Shown here: positions 45,488 to 57,165 of the stretch, piece after piece | Layout: each line of letters opens with the position of its first letter | How positions within the stretch are numbered: the first letter of the stretch is position 1 | DNA from: Calendula officinalis | Lineage: Eukaryota; Streptophyta; Magnoliopsida; Asterales; Asteraceae | DNA: 64,000 nt | Direction of reading: 5' to 3' | NCBI GenBank assembly: GCA_963853835.1 | Contig: OY970834.1 | Coordinates: 36,301,257-36,365,256, forward strand | The notes under the pieces: model-generated | Databases searched by the model: none | What the model saw: the letters and a program-made list of their open reading frames with translations, nothing else | What the model was told of the DNA's origin: nothing | Program-made: the position numbers and the translations under genes

Positions 45488-46887
45488 TATTTGTAATTTA
45501 ATGTATATATTAATAAGCATGATAGTTTTGCTGGCACGCGGAGTATATCTACTACTACACGAGTCCCACACATCACTTCATAGCTACAAGCTTTCAATTC
45601 AAGCTTCATCAGCTACAAGACAATCAAAATCAACAGCTGCTACCAGATTGAATTAGCTTTATAATTTGTTGCAAAATAAACATCTGCCAACGATATGACT
45701 TTAATTAAAAGAGTAAAAGCATGTTGTGATACTTGGTCTAGACGCTATTTACGCCCATATTACCCAAAAGAGACCTTAGCACTATTGCAAGTTCTTGGAA
45801 GAGTTAAAGAATTAGCTATTGATTAAACATCCCATATATTGTGGTGGTATCAATAAATGTTAAAAAGACCAAAACCTATTACACATAAGATTTAACTATC
45901 ATGCAATAAGATGAAGTTAAAACCTAACTAAAAATTAATATTTTGTATTCTTTGAGAAAGTGATAGAAATTGGCTGGAATTTTTAAGTTTTTTTCATTTT
46001 AAACACCTAATGTAATGATTGAATCGTGCAACCTCAGACAATGTCCAACCAAATATTATTATTTAAACTATGATCATTATGAGAGGTTCTTATACCAAAC
46101 AAAAAGGTTAGTGGTCCATCTTATTAATCGGGCGCGCGCACATCATTGGCGTGTCTCCTTGGGCACGTGACTTCAACCAAAACTGTGTGTATACAAGTGC
46201 ATCTAATCTAATCTAATAAATCCATATAAAAAAAAAATCAAAATAGCTATTGTTTTGGACTTTTAGTTGCACACTAGATAAAAATCTAAGTTGACAAATA
46301 GTAGAGATATATCATTCATCAACCTAAAAAATTATTAATCATTTTTGGTACTTATTCACACATCTATACAACTTACAATCTTACACATATTTCAGAGGAG
46401 GTTGAATGTATAATATTTTAGTTTAAAGACCACATACTACTAGGCTATAAGCTTTAGGTCCCAAAAAGTCATAAAAATTCATATAAAGATGAAACTAAGT
46501 GAATTTGAGTTGTGCTCGACCTCAATAGATTTCTCGTATATTTGTAGGGTTCTAGCAACCGAATCATATCCTATTCACCTAAACTATGCTCTACGTGATT
46601 CAACTTGCATAGAACGCATAATATAGAGATCTACACCCATTTTATTTTTCTTTATAATATCCATATCTTATGGGACGATTTCCAAATATAGGTTGAAAAT
46701 GATTTCACGCCATCGTGTTGGATCGGATCAAGACATGCATATATAAGGTGCTTAATTAAAAAAATATTTACCAAATAGCAGTATATGGTTAGCTCTTTTA
46801 AAATTGTGAGGTTGTGATTTAAATTTAATTGGAAACCTGTAGCGTGTATTAGGTATGTGAGTAATAGTATTGCCTTTAAAATGTTTA
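45488..46887. other. Gene-free AT-rich spacer
   Basis: No open reading frame, RNA gene or bounded element could be supported here. Confidence 0.5.
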
Positions 46888-47489
46888 TGTTTATATATAT
46901 TAAAAGAAGGTTTTTTTGAAATTATTAAAACCATGTCATAATAGCACATCATACATTATGTCATGTATGAGCCCACTTGGCACTTAAATGCCAATTCATT
47001 ATTGCCACCTAAAAGTCCACATATGTACTTTTAAGTCACCTCACTTTTAGTGACCTTTATAAGAGACAATTCCTATATTTTACTAAATGTAAATGTAAAT
47101 ACTTTAGTGATAATCGCCCACCACATAAAAACATTCCTATATGTAAATCTAAATGTAATGCAATATTAAGGTTGTAATTGTCCACATAAACAATGTTAAA
47201 CGTAAATACGTGTAGATCTTTTCTATTTCATGTTATACGATAGATCACTTGGTTATATTTTTTGATGAATGCTATTGTTAAAACCGACACTTACATTAAG
47301 TTTTAATTTATGATAATCAGTGTCAAATAAAATTGAATAAGTTGACTTTTAGTGACCTTTATAAGATTCAATTCCTATATCTTACTATTTACTAATGCAT
47401 TTAGGGCTACCTCTTTTAGTAAGTTTAAGGAGCTCCTTAAACTTATGTTTAAGGAGATTTTCACTTTTAGTAAGTTCTTTAACTAAAAA

Positions 47490-47565
47490 AAATAAAATGT
47501 GGCTTACAAGATTCGAACACAAGACCTCTCCTAAGTAGTCACTATGTGTTAACCACTTACTATAA
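47490..47565 (-). mobile_element. SINE-like tRNA-derived segment
   Basis: On the minus strand TAGTAAGTGGTT (A-box-like, 47551-47562) is followed by GTGTTCGAAT (B box, 47511-47520). The plus-strand A run at 47485-47493 does not suit the tail orientation, so completeness is doubtful. Confidence 0.45.
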
Positions 47566-48093
47566 CTTACACTTTATTTCAAACCACCAACACTAAATGC
47601 CTTAAGGTGTAATTCCGAGCATTTGACCACAACACCTTACATTTCCGGAAGTCCACTAATGTACCTTTTCGGTTTCGGTTTGTATTTCCGGAAAATCTCC
47701 TTATAATACGATGTAATTCCAAACATTTGACCTGCCCTTGTATTTACGGAACTTAATTAATTGAGTTTTTCGGTTTCTATTTGTATTTCTGGAAATTAAT
47801 TAATTGACCTTTCTTACCATCTTTTATTTCCGTTTTGCTTTTTATTTCCGGAAACTATCTTACCATCTTTTATTAATCAGTTTTGACCTTTCTTACCATC
47901 TTTCGTTTCCAACCTACGTTTTTTATTTTCGACCACAACCTACACATAAACACAACCTACACATAAAAACGATACTACAAATCAGGCGACGTTTTACCCA
48001 TGACATATACTCCGATGTTAAGGTTTCTTGTCGGTTTGCGATCATATATATATTAACAACCGATTGTTATCTTCTCATACTAATCTTACTAAA

Positions 48094-49919
48094 ATGTCTT
48101 CAACCACACATATTGGTACTTCAATGCTCACTGCACCACCTCATCCGGTTGCAGGGGATTCAACTTTTGAGGCTCAAGAGGTACAACTTTCATAACAAAT
48201 TTAGAAATACTATTATGGAGCATTGTGATCAATAGGTGTGTATATATCAGGGGTATTTTATTCTAATGGAATTTATTCATTCTATTTTTGCAAGGCTTTT
48301 GGACCATACGAGACAATTGAAAACTTTCAAGACCTCTGGAAACCTCAGTACTGGTACAAATGCAGATGCGTGCGCGTTGAATATGTTTGGTTTGACCACA
48401 AACAAAACAAACTGTATTTGTTTTTGCTTGACAGATTTGTAAGTAACCGCTAATTGTGCAAGATACTTATGTATTAAATAACCATTTCTTTTTATAGCAA
48501 AAAAATAAGGAAGTATTCGTATCTTTAGCAACGTTGAATTAAAGTGCACAATGACGTAATACATATTCAAATTTATTTAACAAATTTAAGAAGTTATCAA
48601 TAATTGTGCGCGTTAAATTTGTATTACTAATAACCATTTCTTTTTAGAGACACAAAATTGCAGCGGTAATTCCCTCCACTTTAATACCTGCCTATCAGGG
48701 ACGGCAACTACAAGGTGGTCTGTTTTCACTGAAAAATTTCAAGATTGATTACAACGACGTCGATGACTTTCCACGACTAGACAACTGTAGCTTTGTTCGC
48801 AATGAATGGTCTATAATAATCTGCATAAACACCGTCCTTGTCGAGACTACGAATAGATAAGATGCCTGGTTTCCTAGGTACCCGTTGGTCAGATCTCCCA
48901 CATGGCTCTTAAATGATCACTCAAGGCGACAAATGTTGATTGGTACAACTATTTTGTATACCTTTTTTTAATTAAAAATAATATGTTTAATAACTTGTCT
49001 ATATCTTTTGCTTAACCATCTTCTTTTCATTAATACCGCTATCATAGATGTTGTTGGGAACATGTCGAACGGTTGCTTTTTTTTTTTACCAACGGTCGGA
49101 TATCGTGCGCGTTTCTTTTACATGATTGTCGGTAAGTGTTTATAAATACTTTACATGCGTACATGAACTTGGAATTAACTCATTGTAATTTTGTCTCCCG
49201 CAGGGGCAAACACATAAAGATAATCTTGTATCATATACCAGCATCCACATCCACCATAATTGGAAGATCATCTACATAAAACATAAGCGTATACGCAGCG
49301 CGCGTTAAATTGGTTCGAATAGATGGAGGTATTAAACAAATTAATCGAGTGCTCATTTTAAGCAACATTTTACTACTAAACATTTAAAACGTAATTAATG
49401 TAAAAAACACCCCTAACATATGCGTTAAATACATGATTTTTTTAAATAGAAAAAGTTTATATAGATGGTCAACTCATTAAAGATTGGTTTTAAATAACCA
49501 TTAATTCAACGGATGGTTTTTTTTAAGGGAAATGATTTTCTAATGTCAACGGTTAAATTAAATGCATTTTTCGGTTTTTATACAAAATTTATTGATAACC
49601 CTTTTTTTTTTACATTTCAGGCAACATTCTTGTTTCTACCGACGTTACAAACATTGAATTCAATCCTGTAATGCCAGAAGCATTTGCACTTCAACTTATC
49701 CATCCGATAGTACGAGACGTCGATGATGTCGATATGAGTGGTGAAGAACCCGAAGTGCCACCCGAGCCCAGCCAACAAGTTATTTCGGCCGCTCAAGAAC
49801 TTCGTTGTTTGGAAATAAATGTCTTCGCATTTACCACCGCAACATCTAAACACACAATCAATGAATTCAGCACCACTAATAAAGTGTACCCGAAATGCAT
49901 TTATGCAACAATAAAATGA
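48094..49919 (+). pseudogene. OB-fold (RPA-like) protein exons in the inner Helitron
   Basis: Three or four coding blocks with plausible splice sites are visible. The first runs from an ATG at 48094 (MSSTTHIGTSML). The second, about 48236-48437, gives VYISGVFYSNGIYSF and KPQYWYKCRCVRVEYVW. The third, about 48650-48850, gives HKIAAVIPSTLIPAYQGRQL and GGLFSLKNFKID. The last, 49620-49919, gives NILVSTDVTNIEFNPVMPEA. The phrases resemble replication-protein-A-like OB folds that plant Helitrons commonly carry, but the family match is from memory. The middle part contains stops (for example after VETTNR near 48858), so it is probably decayed. Confidence 0.5.
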
Positions 49920-50149
49920 ATTTTTTTTATGATCCTGTCAAGCAAAATTATATAAAATTCTAAACTTTCCCAATTACTGTTGTTTGGTTACCAAAAAGAT
50001 ATCCTTTTAATTATGCGATATCCTTGCATCTAACTCGAATTTACATCAAAACGTATCTACTGTATTTCATTTTCATATTAAATGCTAACCATCTTACACT
50101 TTTATTACCTCAAAATTCCCAAATTTAAATGGTCAACGATTTTTATATA

Positions 50150-50411
50150 CCATTTACGCCATTACACTTTTTATATACCGGTTAGGAAAAGCTTTGCCAT
50201 GACAATCAACAAAGCCCAAGGACAGACAATTCCAAACGTGGGCGTTTATCTTCCGGAATCGGTGTTTTCGCATGGGCAACTTTACGTTGCCCTGTCAAGA
50301 GGAATTTCACGTCACACAGCAAAAGTATTAGTAGCTCCAGCAAAAAACTTTAATCTTGATGGAGTTTACACGCGAAACGTGGTGTATCGAGAGGTTCTAC
50401 ATGATGAGTAA
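50150..50411 (+). pseudogene. PIF1-like Helitron helicase, C-terminal fragment
   Basis: Reads FAMTINKAQGQTIPNVGVYL, PESVFSHGQLYVALSRG and VYREVLHDE, ending TAA at 50411. These are the last helicase motifs (V and VI region) of the Helitron Rep-Hel protein, which unwinds DNA during rolling-circle transposition. Rep and the rest of the helicase are absent. It lies about 300 bp before the 3' hairpin, its normal place. Confidence 0.88.
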
Positions 50412-52367
50412 GATGCATCATATAGTAGTAAGATTTTTTATAACTCTATTTGTACTTAATTAGGTTATTTATTTTTAATGCCAGTAACATTGAAGATGCA
50501 TCATTTGTGTTATTATATATCAAAGCATGTAACCGAACAAATTTTACACGCCGATGATCATTCTTGATTTATATCTTTACTTTTATACACATTATCATGC
50601 TGTTGTACTATAATCGTTATAAAAAAAAATGCAACCAAACAACATTTTGATCGCCGAGAAAATATAGTTTGCAGGTACCCGCCGCCGCATTACGCGGGTA
50701 CCCTACTAGTTTTACTAAATGTAAATACGTTTACTCATAACCGACCACCACATAAAATACCTTCCAATATGTAAATGTAAATGCAAATGCAATGCAATAT
50801 TAAGGTATTAACCGTCCACATAAACAATGTTAAATGTATTTACGTATAGATCTATTCTATTTTCTGTTATATGATAGATCACTTGGCTATATTTTTTGAT
50901 GAATGCTATTGCTAAAACTGACGGTTACGTTAAGTTTTAATTTATGATAATCAGTGTCAAATGAAAATTGAATAAATTTATGTTTGGTACACGTTGGCGT
51001 CTGATTTAATTATACTATTTATTATCCATTTAATGTACTTAAATATGAACTGTTTTGAATAATAAAGAGGTTTTAAATAATTTAATTTATAGTTTTAACA
51101 CGAATTCTATTTAGTGCAAGAGCAATGGTAGTTGGAATTATGATTTTCTGAAACATTGTGCAACTATTGTTATGTATATATTGTCGATCATTTACCAAAG
51201 AAATAGTGAAAGCTTCTGCCAAGATTACTTTTTTATATGTGTTATTGTGTGCGAAATAAGGAATACATGAACAACGAAAACATGTAAACTGATTCCCTTA
51301 AAAGTGTGTTGCCTTCTCGAATGAGTAGGGACGATTTGCTAAACATAACCCTTATCAATCATTATATTTTGGTTATATTTAATCCAATTGGATCAAATAG
51401 AAAAGCTTGTCTATAGTAAAACGGGCCAAACATGTTGAAAGTCTCACAACATCAATTTTAAATGTCTATAACCTACTTACTTGTTTTATTCAAAAATTTC
51501 ATTATGATTTAAAAATAGCAAACATGTGTTGGCGGGTTAAGCTAACATGGTCCACCCGTTTTGACTCGTGTTAGAAAAGTCCCTTTTGAGATATTTTTTT
51601 TTCAATTTTTTTATATTTTTTATAATTATACATAAGATTATACTTTAAATATGGGAAAATTCTGTTTTACCAAAAATTAGTCAAACAAGCAGTAATGCCT
51701 TCAGTTTAGAGTGTAACATTTTTATATGCACGAGAAGAAATCAAAAGTAGACTACAAGAAAATTGTGACATTACATATGACTAACTTCTATATAGTGCCT
51801 CATGTTATGTTGCTTAAGTAATTAATTTTTTAACAGGTTGATCCGAGTTACCAATTAACCTACAATAGTACAATTTAAAGAATTGACTCTTAAATGCAAT
51901 TTTTAATATAAATAAAAGTTTTTTCAACCATCTGTAAGTTTGACACGTTTGTTGTTTTGTTTTGTTATTCCTTTTTTTTATTTGATTGTTATTTTATTGA
52001 CCATATGTGTAATCTGATCATATGAGCAAAAGAACACGACCTATGGAGGTAACTGATGAGGTCAAATTTAGTTTATTCATTTTAATTAAATTTTCTAAGT
52101 TCTATATTTTTTTTCTAAAATTCAGGACATTTTAAATAGGTGAATCTGCATGTTTCATTCTCGGTCCATTCGGGTCATAGTCAAGCTTTTAATCCACCCG
52201 ATTTACCGATGTGTTTGAAATTAAATCGTTCTTTAAGGAATGTGAGAAAGACAAGACCTCTTCAATATTAAAGTCATTATTGTCAACACATGTTTTTATA
52301 TATTTTCTACTTATATTTGTGAACAATTTTATAAGTCGCCCGTGATTTATCACGGGTTATAGGCTAG

Positions 52368-53337
52368 TAATCAATATTTTAAAATCATTTATTTAGGAAA
52401 GCCAATAAACGCACACGAACTCTAAATATGTTCTTTAATTGATCGTGATTTTAAACCTATTATTTTCCATGACTCTCCATAATTGAGCAAATATATGTTC
52501 AATTAAGATTTGCTTATCTTGGGTATCAAAGATAAGTATGATATCATTATAAACATAAAATCCCAAAGTATGGAAAACAAAAAGAAATCCTTTGCAAACA
52601 AAGAGTCCGGCCAACCCAAGTAATTTCCCATAACATCAATTAGTACTGCAAAAGGCTCAAAATATACTTTTTTGGGTTCTTTGCAAACCCCTTTGTAACA
52701 ATAAAAATCATCGTGCAACTTACAAACTATGAAACCAATTTTCAGGGTTTATTGCCAAACCATAAATCCAAGTTTCAATAGTTTATTGATCGTTTTGTTC
52801 TAAATCATTTTACATGTTATCAGGGACGTCTCTGAGATTTCGAGTGCCCTGTGCGAAAACACGAAAATGAGCCCCCTTGCATATAATTTTTTTATAAAAA
52901 TTTGGACTTTCTTCTATTAAATCAATAAGTTGACTTATATTTTAATATTATATATTATATATATAAGATATATATAAAAATTGGACCCCTATAAAATATG
53001 GGTCATGTACGACTGCACCTCCTGCACCTTCTCAAAGACACCCCTGCATGTTATTATCTATTCAAACTAATTTCCTTAACATTACATGAATATGGAATTT
53101 CCTTAATTTATATTTATTTATGTACGCCTTTACACCTTAAAAACTGTAATTAACATACCCTTACTTATTTATTTAGTGTTAACTTTTATTGTTGTACAAT
53201 TGTTAGTTAAAGGGGGTGATTTTATTACCACAACCTTTAACCTTTAATGTATGTACCACATTCAATGTTTAATATATTTGTATACTTAGCTATAAAATCT
53301 GTACTATGTGTTAAAAGTTATGGTATCAATATCAATT
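52368..53337. other. Gene-free spacer between H3 and a LINE
   Basis: AT-rich sequence with no supported gene. A short minus-strand frame at 52503-52718 shows no recognisable motif and is not called. Confidence 0.5.
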
Positions 53338-53345
53338 CTGAATTG

Positions 53346-53939
53346 TTTTTTTTTTGAACGGCAAGCATTAAATTAAAAGACTAGCAATGAGCTAGACAAA
53401 AGTACAAGAACAAATTAGAAACAAGACATAGGGGATGACACCCAAGCAGACCACATATTAGCTAAGTTACATGAACCTGCCCTATTTTTTATCCAGAAAT
53501 ATGAAATCGCCTGAAGATAACCACCTTTGCAAAAATCCAGGAACCTCACCGAAGACTGAAAGGCCTTGCCATTACGGTATCTCCAAACAACCCAGAAAAA
53601 GATATACAAAACACTGATAAAGGCTTTCTTTGTTGTCTCTCCCATGTTAACCGTTTCCACCCAATCAAGCACTTCAGAGACAGTGTTAAAGCGCAGAAAT
53701 TTAAGGAACAAATGATCCAAATCTTCCTCCCGGGATTCACAAAGAGGGCAGAGATGGGAAAGACAAGTAATATTTCTCTTGAGAAGATTGGGTTTAGTAG
53801 GCAACCTGTTGTGAATGATTCGCCACGCCAAGATGTTGACTTTGGAAGGGACCCAATTGATCCACCGAAGGGGACGGGAACCGGAGGCCTCAAGAAAACA
53901 GTCATCGAACGCAGCTTTGAGGGAGGCTACCGAAAAACC
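53346..53939 (-). mobile_element. 5'-truncated LINE (zf-RVT end)
   Basis: Minus-strand frames give WINWVPSKVNILAWRIIHNR, LPTKPNLLKRNI, CPLCESREEDLDHLF and FFWVVWRYRNGKAF. This is the zinc-binding C-terminus of plant L1-type LINE reverse transcriptases. The tail is the oligo-T on the plus strand at 53346-53355 (A tail of the element). An 8-bp target duplication, GAATTGTT, flanks it (53338-53345 and 53940-53947). The frame is open for about 140 codons, so the insertion is moderately young. Confidence 0.85.
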
Positions 53940-54203
53940 GAATTGTTAATATATATCTTAACATTTTAAGTACAATCCCTAAAGTCTATCATTATCTTTC
54001 ATACTAATCATCAGATTCCGAAAACTCTTCATTGTTATCTTCTCCTTTTGAATTCTTTTCGAGTTGTGATTACGTATTGTACAACTACCCTAACTTTAAT
54101 AAAATTTCCGTAACGTATTTTGTTTGCTCAAATCGTGTGAGTAGGAAATAACGTGAAGGAATCCAATCAAATAATAATGATAAGGCCATTTTATCCGAAG
54201 TGT

Positions 54204-54209
54204 TTATAT
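54204..54209 (+). promoter_or_regulatory. Candidate TATA box of the 69-residue gene
   Basis: TATATA in TTTATATATTTGGAAGAGG lies about 100 bases before the ATG at 54307. A start site around 54235 with a 70-base leader is inferred. Confidence 0.45.
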
Positions 54210-54306
54210 ATTTGGAAGAGGGAACAAAGCGTGCAGTAACCGCTCCACTCACCAGAACCCTACGACGATTCCGTCGCTGCCATTTTCAGATCTCGCAGAA
54301 TTCACC

Positions 54307-54516
54307 ATGTGTTGCGGGAAGATATGCATGATGTGTGTGTGTTTGATCGTTGTGGTGATCGCAATCGGTATGTTCTTCGGATTTGGTGCTTTTTGCAGAG
54401 CTTTGAACAGTGTTAGCGATGAATTGCATTATTCTTATTCTACATCGGGTTATGCTCCCACCGGAACCCCCGCCGGCCGGCCGTTCTTCGTTTACGCTGC
54501 CCCTCCCCCGTTTTAA
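54307..54516 (+). CDS. Small Cys-rich single-pass membrane protein (69 aa)
   Basis: The ORF starts MCCGKICMMCVCLIVVVIAI and encodes 69 aa. A Cys cluster (residues 2, 3, 7, 10, 12) leads into a hydrophobic segment (about residues 8-30, VCLIVVVIAIGMFFGFGAF). A polar tail rich in Tyr, Pro and Gly follows, ending FFVYAAPPPF. Codon use is GC-richer than the surroundings. A TATA-like box lies upstream and a long plausible 3' UTR follows. It resembles uncharacterised plant-conserved small transmembrane proteins with an N-terminal CCGK motif; no function is assigned. Confidence 0.75.
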   Translation: MCCGKICMMCVCLIVVVIAIGMFFGFGAFCRALNSVSDELHYSYSTSGYAPTGTPAGRPFFVYAAPPPF

Positions 54517-55009
54517 GGCTTTCCGGTAGTGGTTATTTTTTCGCGTAGTCTGTGATGTTAATTTCAAGTAACAACAATGTTTTAGTAATCTCAATTGCAA
54601 ATTTACCATTGCAGCTACTTTGTTCGATTCTGTTTTGTTGATGCGTATAGTTTTTGCATCCTGAAATTTACATTGAATTGTGCGCGAATTTATGTTTAAT
54701 TTTGTCAGATGTTTTTCAGAATTTTGGAGATGTTATCATGTGTAGTTAATCGATGAATAGTTAATTAAAGTTTTTTTTGCTAAACATATGACATCCACAT
54801 CTCTATCAAAAAAGGTGTAGACGATTGCGTAACCTCAAATTGAAAAATGTAGCTAGCTTTTGTTAGAATCAAAAGCCTGTTATAAATTCTCAAATCATTT
54901 TTGCAAACGAAGGTTCCAATCTAGCTACTAATCGTTACAGCTGAATTTGAGCTCCAACAATGTTGAACGTTTCTGAGCTTGAGCATCAAAAAGAAGCTAG
55001 TAACATATA

Positions 55010-55272
55010 CTCCCTCCATCCCTAAATAAAGTTCTAATTACTCTTGGACACAATTTTTAAAAAGAAAGTTAGTGGTGGGGTTATTGAAAATAAATTTGAT
55101 TAAAATATAAAGTTGATTGGAGAGAGAAAGATAGTAATTGGATAGTTAGTAGTGGGGTCCATGATACTTATATTATTTTATTAAGTGCACCCCATCAACT
55201 TGTGAAATGAGAACTTTATTAAGAGACAAAAATCTAAGGAGAAATGAGAACTTTATTTAGGGACGGAGGGAG
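55010..55272. mobile_element. Stowaway MITE
   Basis: Termini CTCCCTCCATCCCTAAATAA and TTATTTAGGGACGGAGGGAG with TA on both sides (55008-55009 and 55273-55274). The interior matches the copy at 44342-44607 (AGTTAGTGGTGGG, GAGAACTTTATT). Confidence 0.92.
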
Positions 55273-55414
55273 TAACAAACAAGCCCGACTGTGGAGCTTT
55301 TTGTTATTGTTGGATTTTATTATTGTTACACTGATCTAATCATCTAATTCACCTTTTGTGTTAAAATTTATATGTATACATTTTAAATGAGTTTGATTAT
55401 CAAATATAAAATTA

Positions 55415-57165
55415 TCTTCTCCTATATATGAGGCCTAATTTGGTTTGGGTTTGACAACTAGGCAATTCCGACCTCTCTCATTGGCCGGTTTTGCCACGTG
55501 TAATTCTCCGATTGGTCCACGCATCTCATGAACAAATCCGTTTGGTTTTCTAAGATAATCAGTTACTAATTTGCTCCGCTAAACACATCCTTTATACCAA
55601 TTTAATTTTTTTTAATTCATATAAATTCCTTTTTAAACCTCCTTATTTATCTCCACAATAAGTTTTACAAGTATATCGACTTTATAACTACAAAAATTTG
55701 AATTTGAATTTATTTTTGGATTGATAGCATTACTTTCCTAACAAACATTCAATCACCAATCTATAATATATTATTCCACTGAAGTTTCCGTTAATATTGT
55801 TCTTATTTTTAACAATTTAATTTCTTCTCTAACAAATTCTTATAGTATATATAGACAACATATAATTGCTTCCGTATTGTATTGAGCACCTCAGATTTCT
55901 CTGAGCTTAAATTTTATTCACAGGTACACGCCTTATTTATGCATCCTTTTATCATTTAATTTTATTGCATGTGTCGATTATTTTTTATTGTCTAATGTTT
56001 TGAGTGACTATATGCCGATTACAGACTTCTGTAATCAACATTATTTAGAAAAAAATTGTTTAAAACTGATATGATTTTTTTGTGTGTTTTAAACACATAT
56101 TCACAGGTACAGCCTTCAGTAATCATAACTCGTGGAAATCACTATTGATATTTACTTTGTTTTAAACTGACATTTTAATTTTTTTGTGGAAATCATTGTT
56201 TCAAACTGATATTTACGTTGTTTTAAACTGATATTATAAAAAAAATATAAAAAAATATTCTAAATATATTTTTTGGTTTATTTTTGACAAAAATGTTAAC
56301 ATAGTATGTACCATATCACTGTTTTCATTTCTTTTAGATATAGTTAGTGGTCGATCTTTGCTAATAATTTTGATTGAAATTTAAGGTTAGTTTAAAGAGA
56401 CAAAGATAGTTAGTGGCTGCTTTGGTATAAAAAAAATTATTTTATTGAGTACACCCTATTAAGTTTGAGAAATGAGAATTTTGTTTGAGACAAAAATTTA
56501 AGGGGAAAGGGGGACTTTGTTATTAGTGAGTATTATTTTTGAAATTTTAAATAATTTTCTTTTCCTTAATGTTTTATCATTTGAGCTACTGATTATTTCT
56601 CTCATTCAAAATTCAAAAAAATAAACAGAATAAAACTTGCATTCTATCAAGAAATAGTAGATTTATAGGAAATCTTACTTTTATGCATGAAGTGGTAAAG
56701 AATGAAGCCAGGCTAATTGTTTATACTCTCAATTACAAAACCACAGTTAGAGCATCTCCAACCAACCTCTATCATCCCCTCTATCTCTATATTTGAAGTT
56801 TTATCTTCTCCAATCCACCTCTATCCCTCACTCTAAATATAGAGTGAGAGAAAAACTCCCTCTATATTTGAAGTGAGAGAGTGTCCACTCTATCCATGCC
56901 TCTATCCATGGACCCCACATACCCTTCACTCTAATTTCTTTTGTAATGTATAATAAATTAATTAAATATATGATTTCTATGGGTCCCATTAGTTTTAGAG
57001 GGATTGATAGAGTTTATGGTTGGAATTGAGGTTATATTTAGAGTGAATGGACCCACCAATTATAGAGATAGAGTGAGTTTTATAGAGTTTATGGTTGGAG
57101 ATGCTCTTAGATCTAACTAATAAATCTTGAAGCATCCCCGCCCATCGGGCGGGTTATGAAGCTAG
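55415..57165 (+). mobile_element. Non-autonomous Helitron H4
   Basis: The 5' end TCTTCTCCTATATATGAGG follows A. The 3' end has a perfect 7-bp stem, CCCGCCC/GGGCGGG (57137-57153), then TTATGAAG and CTAG (57162-57165), followed by T. No coding content. It holds a degenerate Stowaway-like stretch (about 56290-56530) and a Tourist MITE near its 3' end. The exact 5' base is uncertain by about 3 bp. Confidence 0.7.
56750..57106. mobile_element. Tourist-like MITE in Helitron H4
   Basis: Perfect inverted termini GAGCATCTCCAACCA and TGGTTGGAGATGCTC, with TTA duplicated on both sides (56747-56749 and 57107-57109). 357 bp; PIF/Harbinger-type. Confidence 0.92.

Larger units (their letters stand above)
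47380..50709 (+). mobile_element. Inner Helitron with helicase remnant
   Basis: The 5' end TCTTACTATTTACTAATGC follows A (47379). The 3' end has a perfect 9-bp stem, GGTACCCGC (50674-50682) with GCGGGTACC (50694-50702), then CTA and CTAG (50706-50709), followed by T. The empty site in copy A of the surrounding duplication (between 47077 and 47078) confirms both ends to the base. 3,330 bp. It carries OB-fold-like exons and the C-terminal end of a PIF1-type helicase, so it derives from an autonomous element but is itself incomplete. Confidence 0.93.
47043..50976 (+). repeat. 302-bp tandem duplication split by a Helitron
   Basis: Copy A is 47043-47344. Copy B is 47345-47379 plus 50710-50976, also 302 bp once the inner Helitron is removed. 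Shared strings include ACTTTTAGTGACCTTTATAA and TTTAATTTATGATAATCAGT. Copy A keeps the uninterrupted target. Confidence 0.9.
46888..52367 (+). mobile_element. Helitron H3, host of an inner Helitron
   Basis: The 5' end TGTTTATATATATTAAAAG (after A at 46887) matches the H1/H2 terminus except that the second base is G instead of C. The 3' end has a perfect 7-bp hairpin, CCCGTGA/TCACGGG (52339-52356), then TTATAGG and CTAG (52364-52367), followed by T. Net length without the inner Helitron is about 2,150 bp. It contains a 302-bp tandem duplication. Confidence 0.75.

Noticed and set aside
47804..48235. 143-residue plus-strand protein
   Set aside because: Composition is Leu/Tyr/His-rich translated AT-rich DNA within a Helitron, and it overlaps the better-supported exon starting at 48094 in another frame.
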